This document shows positions 11,367 through 20,817 of a stretch of DNA of 64,000 nt, piece by piece. The position numbers were made by a program, and so were the translations under genes. Within the stretch, counting starts at the first letter, position 1. Each line of letters begins with the position of its first letter. The stretch comes from Panicum virgatum (lineage: Eukaryota > Streptophyta > Magnoliopsida > Poales > Poaceae): contig NC_053138.1 of the NCBI RefSeq assembly GCF_016808335.1, forward strand, positions 15,865,900 to 15,929,899, given 5' to 3'. The notes beneath the pieces were generated by a model that worked only from the letters and a program-made list of their open reading frames with translations, was not told the origin of the DNA and ran no database searches.

Positions 11367-12897
11367 ATAAAAACATAGTACTGAAACATTGGATTTGGTA
11401 TTGAAGAGACCGGGTCAACCACATGTGGGTCCAAAGTAGATTGAAACGGGCGTGGCCCCACTGGACGCAAATCCCTGCTCGGCCTTTTCGACGCAACACC
11501 AAGCGAGCACCCGTAGCAGTCATGGATTGCAACGCAATCAAAGAATGATTATGATAGTGAAAAAGTGCGGTTTGCATTCTTGAACTATCACAAAAGTCTG
11601 ATTTTTAACTTATAATTATAAAATTTGATAATAAAGGTCATCCAACTGTTAAAGTCGAACAAATTTGACGTCTTAGGTGGTTTCGAAGGTGGTTTTCCAC
11701 TTTGTGAGAATTGAAAATATTCAACTTTAAAATGAAAAATTCATAAGTAATTCATTTTAAATCAGAAAATACGAAATGGATATCAAAAGTTTTCTAAAAA
11801 CATATCCTATCTATTGCCATGATATTTTTCAGTTATTCATATTCAATTTTTTTAATTTTCATAATATTTGGTTGGTTATAGTTATGTCTTTTTTTGAATA
11901 ATCAAGATTGAAATAGAGCAATAATAAATAGGTTATATTTTTAGAAAATTTTGGTACTAGCAGTATACCGTAGCAAAGTCAGAGCAGCACTCTCAGCTAT
12001 CCTCTGGGTACAGGTATTTGTCCCGGGGCAGGCAGGCCATGACCATTAGACCAAACAAAGCTTCTAAACGCCACGCGCCCGCCATGGCCGGCAGCCCGGC
12101 ATATAAAAAACTCCACTATTGATACCGGAAAGTGGAAGCCTGACCTTGAGGTCGCTAGCAGACGACACTATCCACATTGTCTTTGTCTGCCCAGGTATTA
12201 TAATCCAAGATCAGGGCGCCGAGAACACTCTCCTGTGTCCAGCGAAGCTGAGTGAACAGTGGCCCAACACATGACTGCCGTCCCTTGCTAAAATCTGCAG
12301 CCAGCCAGATGGGTCGGAGTCCAACCCAAAACTTTTCGCCTCGAATGGCCCAAACTTCATCGTGCCAGCCGCTGCTGGTGAACTGGTGATCGTCTACAGA
12401 CCGACTAACTAGTAACCTTCTAGCCCGTGAGCTCGCGTCAGGAAGCTGATACTTCCAGTGAAGTGAACATTTCTTCCTTCCTTCCTGGGATGTCTGCTCG
12501 AGAGGCTAGAGCGAGCAATTGGCGACTGGTCCAGATGAGGGCGTTTCTCCGGCGACGGCAGGTAAAGCGAGCGTGGGCGGCCGTGATCTTCCACGACGAA
12601 ATTCAACTTCAGTTTCCAGTGGTCCGTTCGGTCGTCTATTGGGTGGACGGCACCAACCAAGCCGTGTGCCCATAGACCCATCCACTGGAACGTCGGGCCA
12701 CATGTCGCCCGAGCCAGCCACCCGCCCGGCGTGACGGCGTCGCCGTCCAGAACCAGTCGACTAGTGGCCCAGTGCTCTGCGCACACATGGGCCCTTGCAT
12801 GCGCGCCACCGCTCGCCACCTCATACGCCCGGCCGGCGCGCGCCGGCAGCCGTCCGTTCGCCTCCGCCCCACGGCTCCGATGGCGCGGCCGCCCCGC
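11367..12897. other. Intergenic; one probable truncated MITE end, otherwise nothing recognised
   Basis: At 11560-11700 the text starting AAAGTGCGGTTTGCATTC and running through TTGAACTATCACAAAAGTC resembles one end of a common grass MITE type, but no partner end is seen. From 12000 to 12890 the base composition rises and short open frames appear on both strands, with no recognisable protein or exon structure. Confidence 0.45.
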
Positions 12898-12904
12898 TAT
12901 AAAT
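12898..12904 (+). promoter_or_regulatory. Possible TATA box
   Basis: TATAAAT follows a GC-rich stretch and is followed by CACGTG (12914-12919), a G-box core. It could drive a transcript towards 13 kb, but no intact downstream gene begins there; two MITEs interrupt what would be the leader. Confidence 0.3.
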
Positions 12905-12926
12905 CCCGCCGCGCACGTGTGGCCGT

Positions 12927-13104
12927 GAGGGTTCGCTTATCGTTTTTACTGTAGCGGTAACCGTTTTTTTAAAATTGATTTTTGTATTTTTGAATTTTGA
13001 ATCGGAAAACACCGTTTACCGAACCAGTAACCGCGTACCGCTAAGTAGCGGTATCAGTAAAATCACCGATAATCGGCGATTTACCAGCGGTAAGGTGAAC
13101 CCTG
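12927..13104. mobile_element. hAT-type MITE
   Basis: It is 178 bp with a perfect 8-bp duplication GTGGCCGT at 12919-12926 and 13105-13112. Its right end on the other strand is CAGGGTTCACCTTACCG and its left end is GAGGGTTCGCTTATCG, close to the classic hAT start CAGGGTTC. The element landed just after the TATA-like site. Confidence 0.88.
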
Positions 13105-13174
13105 GTGGCCGTTGCCCGTTGACACCTCCCATTGATTAGGCCCCCCTTCCCGCCTCGCCGCGCCGCCCGCCTTA

Positions 13175-13519
13175 GGCCGTGTTTAGATGTTTACCCAAAA
13201 TTTTTTAGCATGAAATCTTGCTAATTTGAAGTACTAAATGAAGTTTATTTATAAATTTTTTTTGTATAAATAGGTTGTAAATCGCGAGACGAATCTAATG
13301 ATGGTAATTAATTCATGATTAATCTATAATTAGCGAATGGTTACCGTACTATCACTGTTGTAAATTATAAATTAAGTAGGCTCATTAGATTCGTCTCGCG
13401 ATTTACAGCCCATCCATGTAAAAAGTTTTGTAAATAGATTTCATTTTATACTTCATGCATGTATTTAAACATTTAATGTGATATTTTTGGACATAAAAAT
13501 TTTGGATCTAAACAAAACC
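13175..13519. mobile_element. Tourist-like MITE
   Basis: Inverted ends are GGCCGTGTTTAGATG and, on the other strand, GGTTTTGTTTAGATC. The flanks are TTA (13172-13174) and TTG (13520-13522), a decayed PIF/Harbinger target duplication. The inside carries the palindromic pair around GCGAGACGAATCTAATGA and its inverse, typical of this grass family. Confidence 0.78.
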
Positions 13520-14167
13520 TTGTCCTGCCGCCGCCTGCACTGCGCGCCCCGCCTTTGCTCGGGAGGAGATGGAGCCGCCGATGTTCAGGGTCTCGCGCGC
13601 GGGTGGGAGCCCGTGCGTCGCACAAGCCCCGCGCGCGGCCCACGAACGCTTTTTGGTGCCCTGTCGCGGTCCACTGATGGCTCGCGGAGGCGGCCCACTA
13701 ACGGTCCGCAGCCCAATTTGTGATTTTTTCTTTTTTTCTGTAAGTTCCAACAAAACATTTTTATTTTTTTTCCAACGGAATATTTGTTCAAGCGGAACAT
13801 TTTTTGTTTTCAAGCGTAAGATTAGATTCAACCGAAATTTTTTTATTTTTGTTTTGATTGAACTTTTTTTTTCTTCCAACAAAACATTTTGTTCCGGCAG
13901 AACAATTTGTTGGAAATTTTTTTCCGGTGGAACAATTTATTTTAGTTATGGAGGGAGCGGCGGCCCAAGAAGTATCAGCCTAGCTCCCCCTCGCGGCCTA
14001 GCTCCCCTGCAGCCCAGCTCACCCGTGCTTCTGTGACAGGACGGGCCGGCTCGGGGTCGCGCGGGCCGAAATTGACGGAAGGAAGGCCCATGACGAAAAA
14101 AACAGGATGCACGCGGCGCTTCTTCGATTAGTCGGATCCCAGTAACGCGCGTTACCTCCAGGACTCG
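13520..14167. other. Upstream region of the DOG1-like gene with a degenerate repeat
   Basis: At 13523-13720 a GC-rich stretch includes an ATG at 13569 opening into a protein I do not recognise; that frame runs on into the T-rich repeat and is unlikely to be real. 13724-13950 is the repeat listed separately. 13960-14160 is GC-rich and non-repetitive and may hold the promoter of the DOG1-like gene. Confidence 0.45.
13724..13950. repeat. Degenerate T-rich minisatellite with TTCCAAC/GGAACA units
   Basis: Loosely repeated units such as TTCCAACAAAACATTTT and CAAGCGGAACATTTTTTG recur every 20-45 bp. The motif style is like the larger TTCCGGAACA array at 52265-54478, but the identity is low and no element boundaries were found. 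Confidence 0.5.
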
Positions 14168-15404
14168 ATGGAGCTGGAGGCGGCGACCCGGCGGTTCCGG
14201 GTGCTCCTATGTATCTTTTGAAAGATAGATAAGACATTCATCTTTAAAGCCCATTTAGGCCCAATTATCTACTATAAATATGTTCAACATTTTGATTGAA
14301 TTAATTCAACATGTTATTAAACTAGTTCAACATTTGACCATCAAAATGTTGAAATTGTACAGATAAAATGTTGAAGCTAGAAGCACAAAATGTTGAAATG
14401 TTGAATTTGGAATGTTGAACGGAGAATATCATGGAGCTTCTTCATCGGCGGCGGCGGCGCAGCTCGCGGGAGGCGGCGGCGGCGTAGGAAGCAGCGCGCG
14501 CGGAGCAGGTGCGGGCGGCGGCGCTTCTTGCGTGTGGCGGCGTGGCCGGTGTGGGCGGCAGCGGAGCGGGGTGCGGGCGCGGGGCACCACACGGGGCGGC
14601 GTCGATGCGGGCTGTGGGGAGAGAGAAGAGGTTAGGGTTTGAGGTAGATTCAAGAGCTGTTATTGTTCGCACGAATCTTAAATACTGGAAGGTAAGTTAA
14701 AAAAAATCTTGTTTTCTGGGCGGTTCCACCTCTGGTTCCGCGGGCTGCGCTGCGCTGCGCTGCGCCGCGACCTGAGCTCGGCCCGCTGGTCAGACGACCC
14801 GCCCCAGCTGGAGGCTCTGGTGGGCCGGTTCGTGGCCCACCTGGAGTCGTACTGCGCGGAGCTGGACCCGGTGTGGACGCTGTCGGCGCCGTGGGCCAGC
14901 CCCGCGGAGCGCGGCGCCGCGTACTGGCTGGCCGGGTGGCGCCCCACCACGCTGGTCCACCTGCTCTACACCGAGTCCGGGCGCCGGTTCGAGGCGCAGC
15001 TGCCGGACCTGCTCCTGGGCGTGCGTTCGGGGAACCTGGGCGACCTCAGCCCGGCGCAGCTGGCGCAGGTGGACGAGCTGCAGCGGCGCACGGTGGCCGA
15101 GGAGGACGCGCTGTCGCGGGAGATGGCGGAGGTGCAGGAGGGCCGCGGCGTGGCGGTGGCGCCGGCGCCGCCCGGGGGCGGGGGCGGGGGCGGCGAGCTG
15201 GAGCTGGAGCTGGACGTGCGCGGGCTGGTGCGCCGGGTCAGGTCGGTGCTGGACAGGGCGGACGCGCTGCGGCTGCGCACCATGAAGCGCGCGGTGGAGA
15301 TCCTGCAGCCGGCGCAGGCGGCCGAGCTGCTTATCGCCGCCGCCGACATGGAGATCGGCTTCCGGGAGTTCGGGCTCAATTACGGATCGGGCCGCGACAA
15401 ATAA
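14168..15404 (+). CDS. DOG1-domain protein (DOG1-like), interrupted near codon 10 by a 520-bp insertion
   Basis: The body is open from 14709 to the stop at 15402-15404 and reads as a DOG1 domain (WFRGLRCAALRRDL, then YWLAGWRPTTLVHLLYTES, ending EIGFREFGLNYGSGRDK). DOG1-like proteins relate to seed dormancy and to the C-terminal half of TGA bZIP factors; this one has no bZIP. The body has no good ATG at its start. An ATG at 14168 begins MELEAATRRF, a plausible N-terminus, and the frame would continue exactly into HLWF at 14728 if 14199-14718 and one copy of the 9-bp duplication were absent. As it stands, the upstream frame stops at 14219-14221. Either the gene is disrupted, or the insert is spliced out or bypassed. 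A glycine run (near 15180) and an acidic stretch ELELELD lie mid-protein. Usual DOG1-like length is about 220-290 residues, so the rest is complete. Confidence 0.75.
14199..14718. mobile_element. 520-bp insertion with 9-bp target duplication, MULE-like
   Basis: GGCGGTTCC is present at 14190-14198 and 14719-14727 and flanks the insert. A 9-bp duplication suggests a Mutator-like element. The left end GGGTGCTCCTATGTATC matches the left end of the larger element at 51431 (GGGCAATTCTATTTATC) at 12 of 17 bases. The right end shows no inverted copy. Inside are an AT-rich part repeating ATGTTGAA (14285-14420) and a GC-rich part (14440-14640) that could be a captured gene fragment. Confidence 0.6.
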
Positions 15405-15618
15405 CCCCCGTCGTGTTTTCCTTTGGAATTTCTACCTGCACGTTTGTTTGCCGGCTGCTTGATCCGGGCCGGCGTAGGCGTCGTAACCCAGTTTTTTTAT
15501 GTATCCATCCCCCCATTTTGTTTGTGTGGTGTGGCGGCCGTTTTGACTGGGCTTTCTTACTGAATGCCTACTGGGCCGTGGGCTGTAGCAGGGCATGCAA
15601 AGAAAATCTCATATCTCT

Positions 15619-15624
15619 AATAAA
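15619..15624 (+). terminator. Poly(A) signal of the DOG1-like gene
   Basis: AATAAA lies about 215 bp after the stop, a normal plant 3' UTR distance. Confidence 0.5.
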
Positions 15625-16394
15625 AATGCACGAGATTGCCTGAGAGGTTTTTAGGCCTCTTTCTGCTGCTGTTTCTGGCGTGCCATGTTGGAAGGCTTTC
15701 ATGGTTGATGCTCTCTTGCTTGTCCCGTTGTTGCGACTTTGAATTTTACCTTCTGGTTGTCGAGGTCGAGGAAGTCCTTTACTGAACTTACCCAAAAAAA
15801 AAAATCACCGCTACGCTTTCAGCTGACGCTCTGCAAAGGTAACCGCAGTACGAACCGCGGTGAAACATTTGCATATCTATCCCGGTGGTACGAGACGAGA
15901 ATACGAGACGGACCAAGCGCGAGCAGGCAGGACGGGGGAGAGGCCGGCGCCAGCGCCGCCTCGCACGGCTCGTGCCATTTATCGCACGAGCAGCGGAAGA
16001 TCTCGCGATCCGTGCTGCACTGCTGCCCAATTAAGGCGTGCACGTTCTTCTTTATATTTGGGCGGGGCCAGCCAGCCAACCGGACTCCGGCGGCCGCGCG
16101 CGATAAAACAGGAGCCTCGCGCCGCATGCTGGGAACGTTGCCGTCCCCCAAGCTTAGGGGTAGGGGCAGCCAAGAACGAACAGAACCCAACCAATTTCTG
16201 CTCCTCCGCCTGCCTGCCACCCACGGCCACGAACAGCAACCGCAGCCTGCCAGCAGATCGCAACGCCCCGCCCCGCCCCGCCCCTCCTCTCCCCCTCTAG
16301 CCAGCCACCGCCACCCCTTCTTTCTCTCTGCCAAGAAAGGCTCCAGGGGGGCGTTAGTGCGTGCGAGCGCGCGCGTGCCAGCCATGCGCCCGTG
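15625..16394. other. Intergenic and RopGEF 5' region
   Basis: This contains an A11 run (15790-15800), a TATA-like TTTATATTT (16050-16058) and a C/T-rich leader (16265-16340) before the RopGEF start. Long open frames on the opposite strand are due to high GC and match no family I know. Confidence 0.5.
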
Positions 16395-18666
16395 ATGGCC
16401 CGGCCGTTCCAGAAGATCGGCCTCGAAAGGTTCTCGTTCAGGCGGCGGAGGTCGGTGTCGTCGTCGTCGCCGTCGCCGCCGTCGTCGCCGCTGTCGCTGG
16501 CCTCGGACGGCAGCACCATGGAGGGACCGCCGCCGGCGGCGCCTTCCACCAGGCGGATTCTGTCGAGGAGCTGCGGGTCCAAGGGAAGCCGGCTCTCGGT
16601 GGACCTTCCGCCGCCGCTGGCCGGCGGCCCGTCGGATAAGGGGGCGTCCGGGAGCTCGTCGTCTCAAGCGATGCCGCCCAGGCCGGCCCGGCATGAGGGC
16701 CCGCCCTCAGGTGACGATCTTTCTTGGACCGTCCACGTCGGGAGCCCGTTCTGCTATTGCGAGTTGCAATCTTACTGGAGAAGCATGGTTTTGCGTTGGT
16801 GAGTTGCAGATGCGGAGATGGTGAAGGAGAAGTTCTCCAAGCTGCTGCTCGGAGAGGACATGTCCGGCACCGGCAAGGGGGTGTCCTCTGCTCTCGCCCT
16901 CTCCAACGCCATCACTAATCTTGCGGGTAATCCGTTTTCTCTTTGAGGGATCTTTTTGTTTTTCTTATTCTTTTCTGAAAGAATCACGTCTTTCCTTCTG
17001 CAATTCCACTATCTGGGCAGCCTTCGATTTCTAATGGAATCCCTGATTAACTAGGCGTTTGATGACATCTTTTCAGCTTCTGTGTTTGGTGAGCAGCGCC
17101 GTCTGCAGCCGATGGCCGCCGACCAGAAAGCGCGGTGGCAGAAGGAGATCGACTGGCTTTTGTCTGTCGCCGATCACATTGTCGAATTTGTTCCTTCGCA
17201 GCAGATGTCCGACAACGGGACCTGCATGGAGGTAGAAATCCCCCCTTTTCAGTGCCCAGCTACACGTTCCCAATTCAATTATTCAGTGAACGGCCTTCAA
17301 TTGCCCTTTCTTCCTGTCAAACAGATAATGGTAACCCAGCAGCGTCTAGATCTACAAATGAACATCCCTGCATTGCGCAAGCTCGATGGAATGCTCCTTG
17401 TAAGCATGGGCCTGCTCATCCTGAAACTGAACCAATTCACACGGATATCTGAGGTGCTAACTTTTGGCATTGCATATTTCTGCCGTGCAACAGGAATATC
17501 TTGATAGTTTCAAGGACAGACAGGAGTTCTGGTATGTGTCCAAAGATGCAGGCGAATCGGAGAAGGGCAACATGCCGAGGCAGGATGACAAATGGTGGCT
17601 CCCAACTGTTAGGGTCCCTCCTAATGGCCTGTCAGATGCATACAGGAAATGGCTTCAACACCAAAAGGATCTCGTTGCACAAGTGCTGAAGGCAGCAATG
17701 GCCATCAATGCTAATATTCTTATGGAAATGGAGGTCCCAGAATCATACATGGAGTCCCTACCAAAGGTGATCCATAAGACCAGACTGCTAACACCTTTTC
17801 CGTATTCTTTTTACAGCAATTCTAACAATATAACTCTACCACATTTTGTTGTTTTGTCTGCTAGAATGGGAAGTCCACCCTTGGAGAGTCGATGTACAAA
17901 CTTATAACTGACGATTATTTTGACCCGGAAGAACTTCTAAGTTCTGTAGACCTGTCTGATGAGCACAACATTGTTGATCTAAAGAACCGAGTCGAAGCCT
18001 CAGTAGCCATCTGGCAGAAGAAAATGACCAATAAGGACAGCAAATTGTCGTGGGGACATGGGGTCAGTCATGAGAAGAGGGGGAAGTTTGAAGGCAGGGC
18101 AGAGAACGTTCTTCTCCTGATCAAGCACAGATATCCTGGCATTGCTCAGTCAACTCTAGACATAAGCAAAATCCAATGCAACAGGGTACAGAAAGCATTC
18201 ACAATTCCCATTGCCTTTTACAGATACACTACAGTGTGCTTTGTTTACTCACATGTATTGCATATCTCCCCTTTTATATATTTTTTTTCAGGATGTTGGC
18301 CTTGCCATTTTGGAGAGTTACTCCAGGACTCTCGAGAGCTTAGCTTTCACAGTTATGTCTCGGATCGAAGATGTCCTCAATGTTGACCTGGCCACTCAAG
18401 ATCCCAAGAACGCGGATTCAATGAGAATCCCCAGTTTAACTTCAGACGACACAGATAAGGTTGTCTCAGATGCTAAGGCCGAGGTAGAAAAGTCGAGGAG
18501 AATGGAACCAGTTACAGCAACGATGTACGACTTCGCGGGCTCACGGGACCATGTCAAGGAGGGCGCTAATGGTCCGAAGCTGTCAAAGATCTCATCAATT
18601 GCAACCAAGAGGTTTTCTTACCTCGATAATTTGGGTGGAACAAGAAGCCCAATAGCTAGACACTAG
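16395..18666 (+). CDS. Rop guanine nucleotide exchange factor (RopGEF), PRONE domain
   Basis: Seven exons with GT-AG introns: 16395-16710, 16810-16926, 17077-17231, 17325-17399, 17494-17766, 17865-18185, 18292-18666; joined CDS 1632 bp, 543 residues. RopGEFs activate plant ROP GTPases by GDP release at the plasma membrane, in polar growth and receptor-kinase signalling. The PRONE domain runs from about residue 107 ([18 protein letters not shown]) to about 460 and keeps [15 protein letters not shown], the WW of [30 protein letters not shown] and SRIEDVL. The first exon encodes a basic, Ser/Pro-rich variable N-terminus with a poly-Ser stretch (near 16455), and the C-terminal 80 residues are also variable; in the family these tails are regulatory. 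Start ATG 16395 gives the usual length. No breaks were seen. The TE array begins about 970 bp downstream. Confidence 0.96.
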
Positions 18667-19633
18667 CTGCTATAGGGGTGAGGATAGATGGATCATGCTG
18701 CCCGGAAACCTTTGGAAGAAACTTTGTACATAGCACAGATGACTCCAAAGCATCATGAAATTCGGAATTGGGAGTTCCCTTTGAGGTTCTGTAAACTAAC
18801 TCGGAGGAAGTTTGATGCATGAAGCCATGCCAATGTGAATTCTTGGCATGTTTACATGAAATAGTCAGAAGATCATAACTCATGAACTGACCATCAACAG
18901 TAGGCCTGTGGGATTTGTACTTGTACGGTTTCAAAAGAAAAGGAGGGGAAAAGATTGTATTGCCCTAGTAGCGCCTGGTTCAATTGGATTCTTTTTTAGA
19001 CATGGAAAAGGGGCAAACCCCTTATGACTTCCATTATAACAAATCACTGTGCTTAGAACATCTCTGAGATGATGACAGGGGAAGGGGATGGATACTATTT
19101 TAGTCATTAGTACCAGCAGTCCATCATCTTGCCAAGCATACTACTTTACAAAATCCCAGCGAACCTTTGCCAAACGATAACGGAACGAACGAGTAAAGAC
19201 GAAAGTTACAAAGCACAAACATGAAACATCACATAGTTTATACTACTCATCGCATCATCATCACCAAAACAAGCACTTATTTTCTTATTCACTTCTCATC
19301 TTCATTTCAAGTTTCAACCTCCTCTTAAGCTATCCTAAGCTCAAAATGCTCTTTTTGAGCAGCTGAACAAAAAGCTGCATGGACGACCAATAGCTTGAGA
19401 TTCCAGAGTTAACAGATTTACCAGTGAGTTAGCTCTCTTTTTTTAATGTTAGTGACCTAAGAAATTATCTTCATTTTCAATCAAACAGGACACTTTCTCT
19501 CAAAAAAATCAAACAGGACACTCTTGACGAAACATTTTCAGATCATCCAGGCATCCAGAGTATCTCCCACCATGTTTTTTCTCGAGGACTAGTATCTCCT
19601 CATATTTTTCTTCTATATAAAACGAAAAACCTT
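18667..19633. other. RopGEF 3' flank and intergenic
   Basis: The first few hundred bases are probably 3' UTR. The rest is AT-rich, with one tail-type insertion (19495-19508) and the left target duplication of the array at its end. Confidence 0.5.
19495..19508 (+). mobile_element. Tail-only retroposition footprint (CTC-A7)
   Basis: The insert TTCTCTC-A7 sits between two copies of TCAAACAGGACACT (19481-19494 and 19509-19522). See the finding on CTC-A(n) footprints. Confidence 0.6.
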
Positions 19634-19638
19634 CTACA
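19634..19638. repeat. Left target-site duplication CTACA of the array
   Basis: CTACA directly precedes the TG of the leftmost LTR and recurs directly after the CA of the rightmost LTR (50765-50769). No inner LTR is bounded this way. Confidence 0.85.
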
Positions 19639-20771
19639 TGTGACTGAATGTGACGGAACCGCCAATTTAAAACTCTAATTAAGCGTAATGGCCGTCATTT
19701 AAACACATCGGGCGCATTAGCTTAACGACTTAAATTGGCGATCCTTTCGCAACCCACGTCTCGATCGAAACAACACCGGAAGTCCCACGCGAAGGAGGAC
19801 GCAGATGGTACAAACACAACATAATACTAAAAAAAATATAAACACCATATGAGTACAAAACATTAGGTTTTACAACCCGAGTTCACATATACGAATAATT
19901 TACAAGATTTGCATAATTTACAAACTTTACATCCGATGCCCGGAAGTTTTACTAGACTATATCCTACAACTACACTAGCCTGCATAAGCCCTTAATAACC
20001 ATGACTGATCAGTCACAAAAATTGAGGAGCTGCACACTCTACCCTAAGGTGTGCAACCGACCACTCCCTAACCTAGGGGTCTCAGTCTCGCTCCACCACC
20101 TCTCACTCCTCTGCATCCCGGCGGTTGAACTTGATACAGCAGGGGCAGAAGTCAACTTCTGTCTGTTCTGAAAATAATGGTGGCAACAAACCCTGAGTAT
20201 ACTAATACTCAGCAAGGTTTACCCGACCATTGGGTATACTTAGCCCACATAACTAGACATACAAGACTTTTTGGCCGGTGGTTGTTTTTGCGGAAAAACG
20301 CAACTACAAGTGAGTCCTTATTCCCAAGTTTTAGCTTCAATATAGAGTAAACAATTTACTAAGCTCCAATGTTTTGCAAATCTACAACAATCATGGTGAG
20401 CAAACCATTAATTTTTATAATAGTAGTCCACATCTCATCTCAATTTATTACATTTTCCTTGCTACGATGTGACCAAGAGATCAAGGCCCTCATGGCCGCG
20501 AGACACGGCGAATCGATCCGATTTAACCTTGCAAGGTGGACCTAACCAACACGGCACACAAAAGCCCCGTCGGACCCCACGCACCAACCTAACCAGGTCC
20601 GGAGTATCCGGGTAAATCCGGAATTTCCGGATTCATACCCGGAGTATCCGGGTTCCGTTGGCCCCAGGATTTGAAATCGAGTTTTGAGTCGATTTGTGAC
20701 TCGACTTATAACCGAGAGAATTTGGTCACTAGTTACCTAGTTAAACCCAAGTTTAACACATGGTTGTTACA
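19639..20771 (-). repeat. LTR1 (3' outer LTR of the array), internally deleted
   Basis: It is 1133 bp against 2543 bp for the others. The part equal to LTR2 26670-28069 (1400 bp) is gone, with AA left at the junction 20591-20592, and a further 21 bp are missing within the CCGG repeats. The outer end has a 10-bp tandem duplication, TGTGACTGAA then TGTGACGGAA. About a dozen substitutions against the inner LTRs cluster at 19649-19866. Confidence 0.93.
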
Positions 20772-20782
20772 ATATTCCCCCC
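20772..20782 (-). other. Polypurine tract, unit 1
   Basis: The minus strand reads GGGGGGAATAT directly before the TG of LTR1. Confidence 0.8.
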
Positions 20783-20817
20783 AAAAAGAAATCTCGTCCC
20801 GAGATTTAATGGATGTG

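Noticed and set aside
13569..14036. 155-codon open frame starting MEPPMFRVSRAGG
   Set aside because: It runs through the T-rich repeat at 13724-13950, so most of it is repeat translation; only the first 50 codons could be part of a former exon.
14199..14718. The 520-bp segment as a normal intron of the DOG1-like gene
   Set aside because: No AG acceptor at the right edge, and a 9-bp direct duplication marks an insertion. Splicing to an AG at 14696 (GTAAG) cannot be excluded.
14873..15643. 256-codon open frame overlapping the DOG1-like gene
   Set aside because: An alternative frame of the same GC-rich DNA; composition is Gly/Ala/Arg-rich with no family match.
15819..16694. 291-codon open frame on the minus strand over the RopGEF start
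   Set aside because: Low-complexity Arg/Gly/Pro translation of GC-rich DNA, antisense to a clear gene; no recognised domain.
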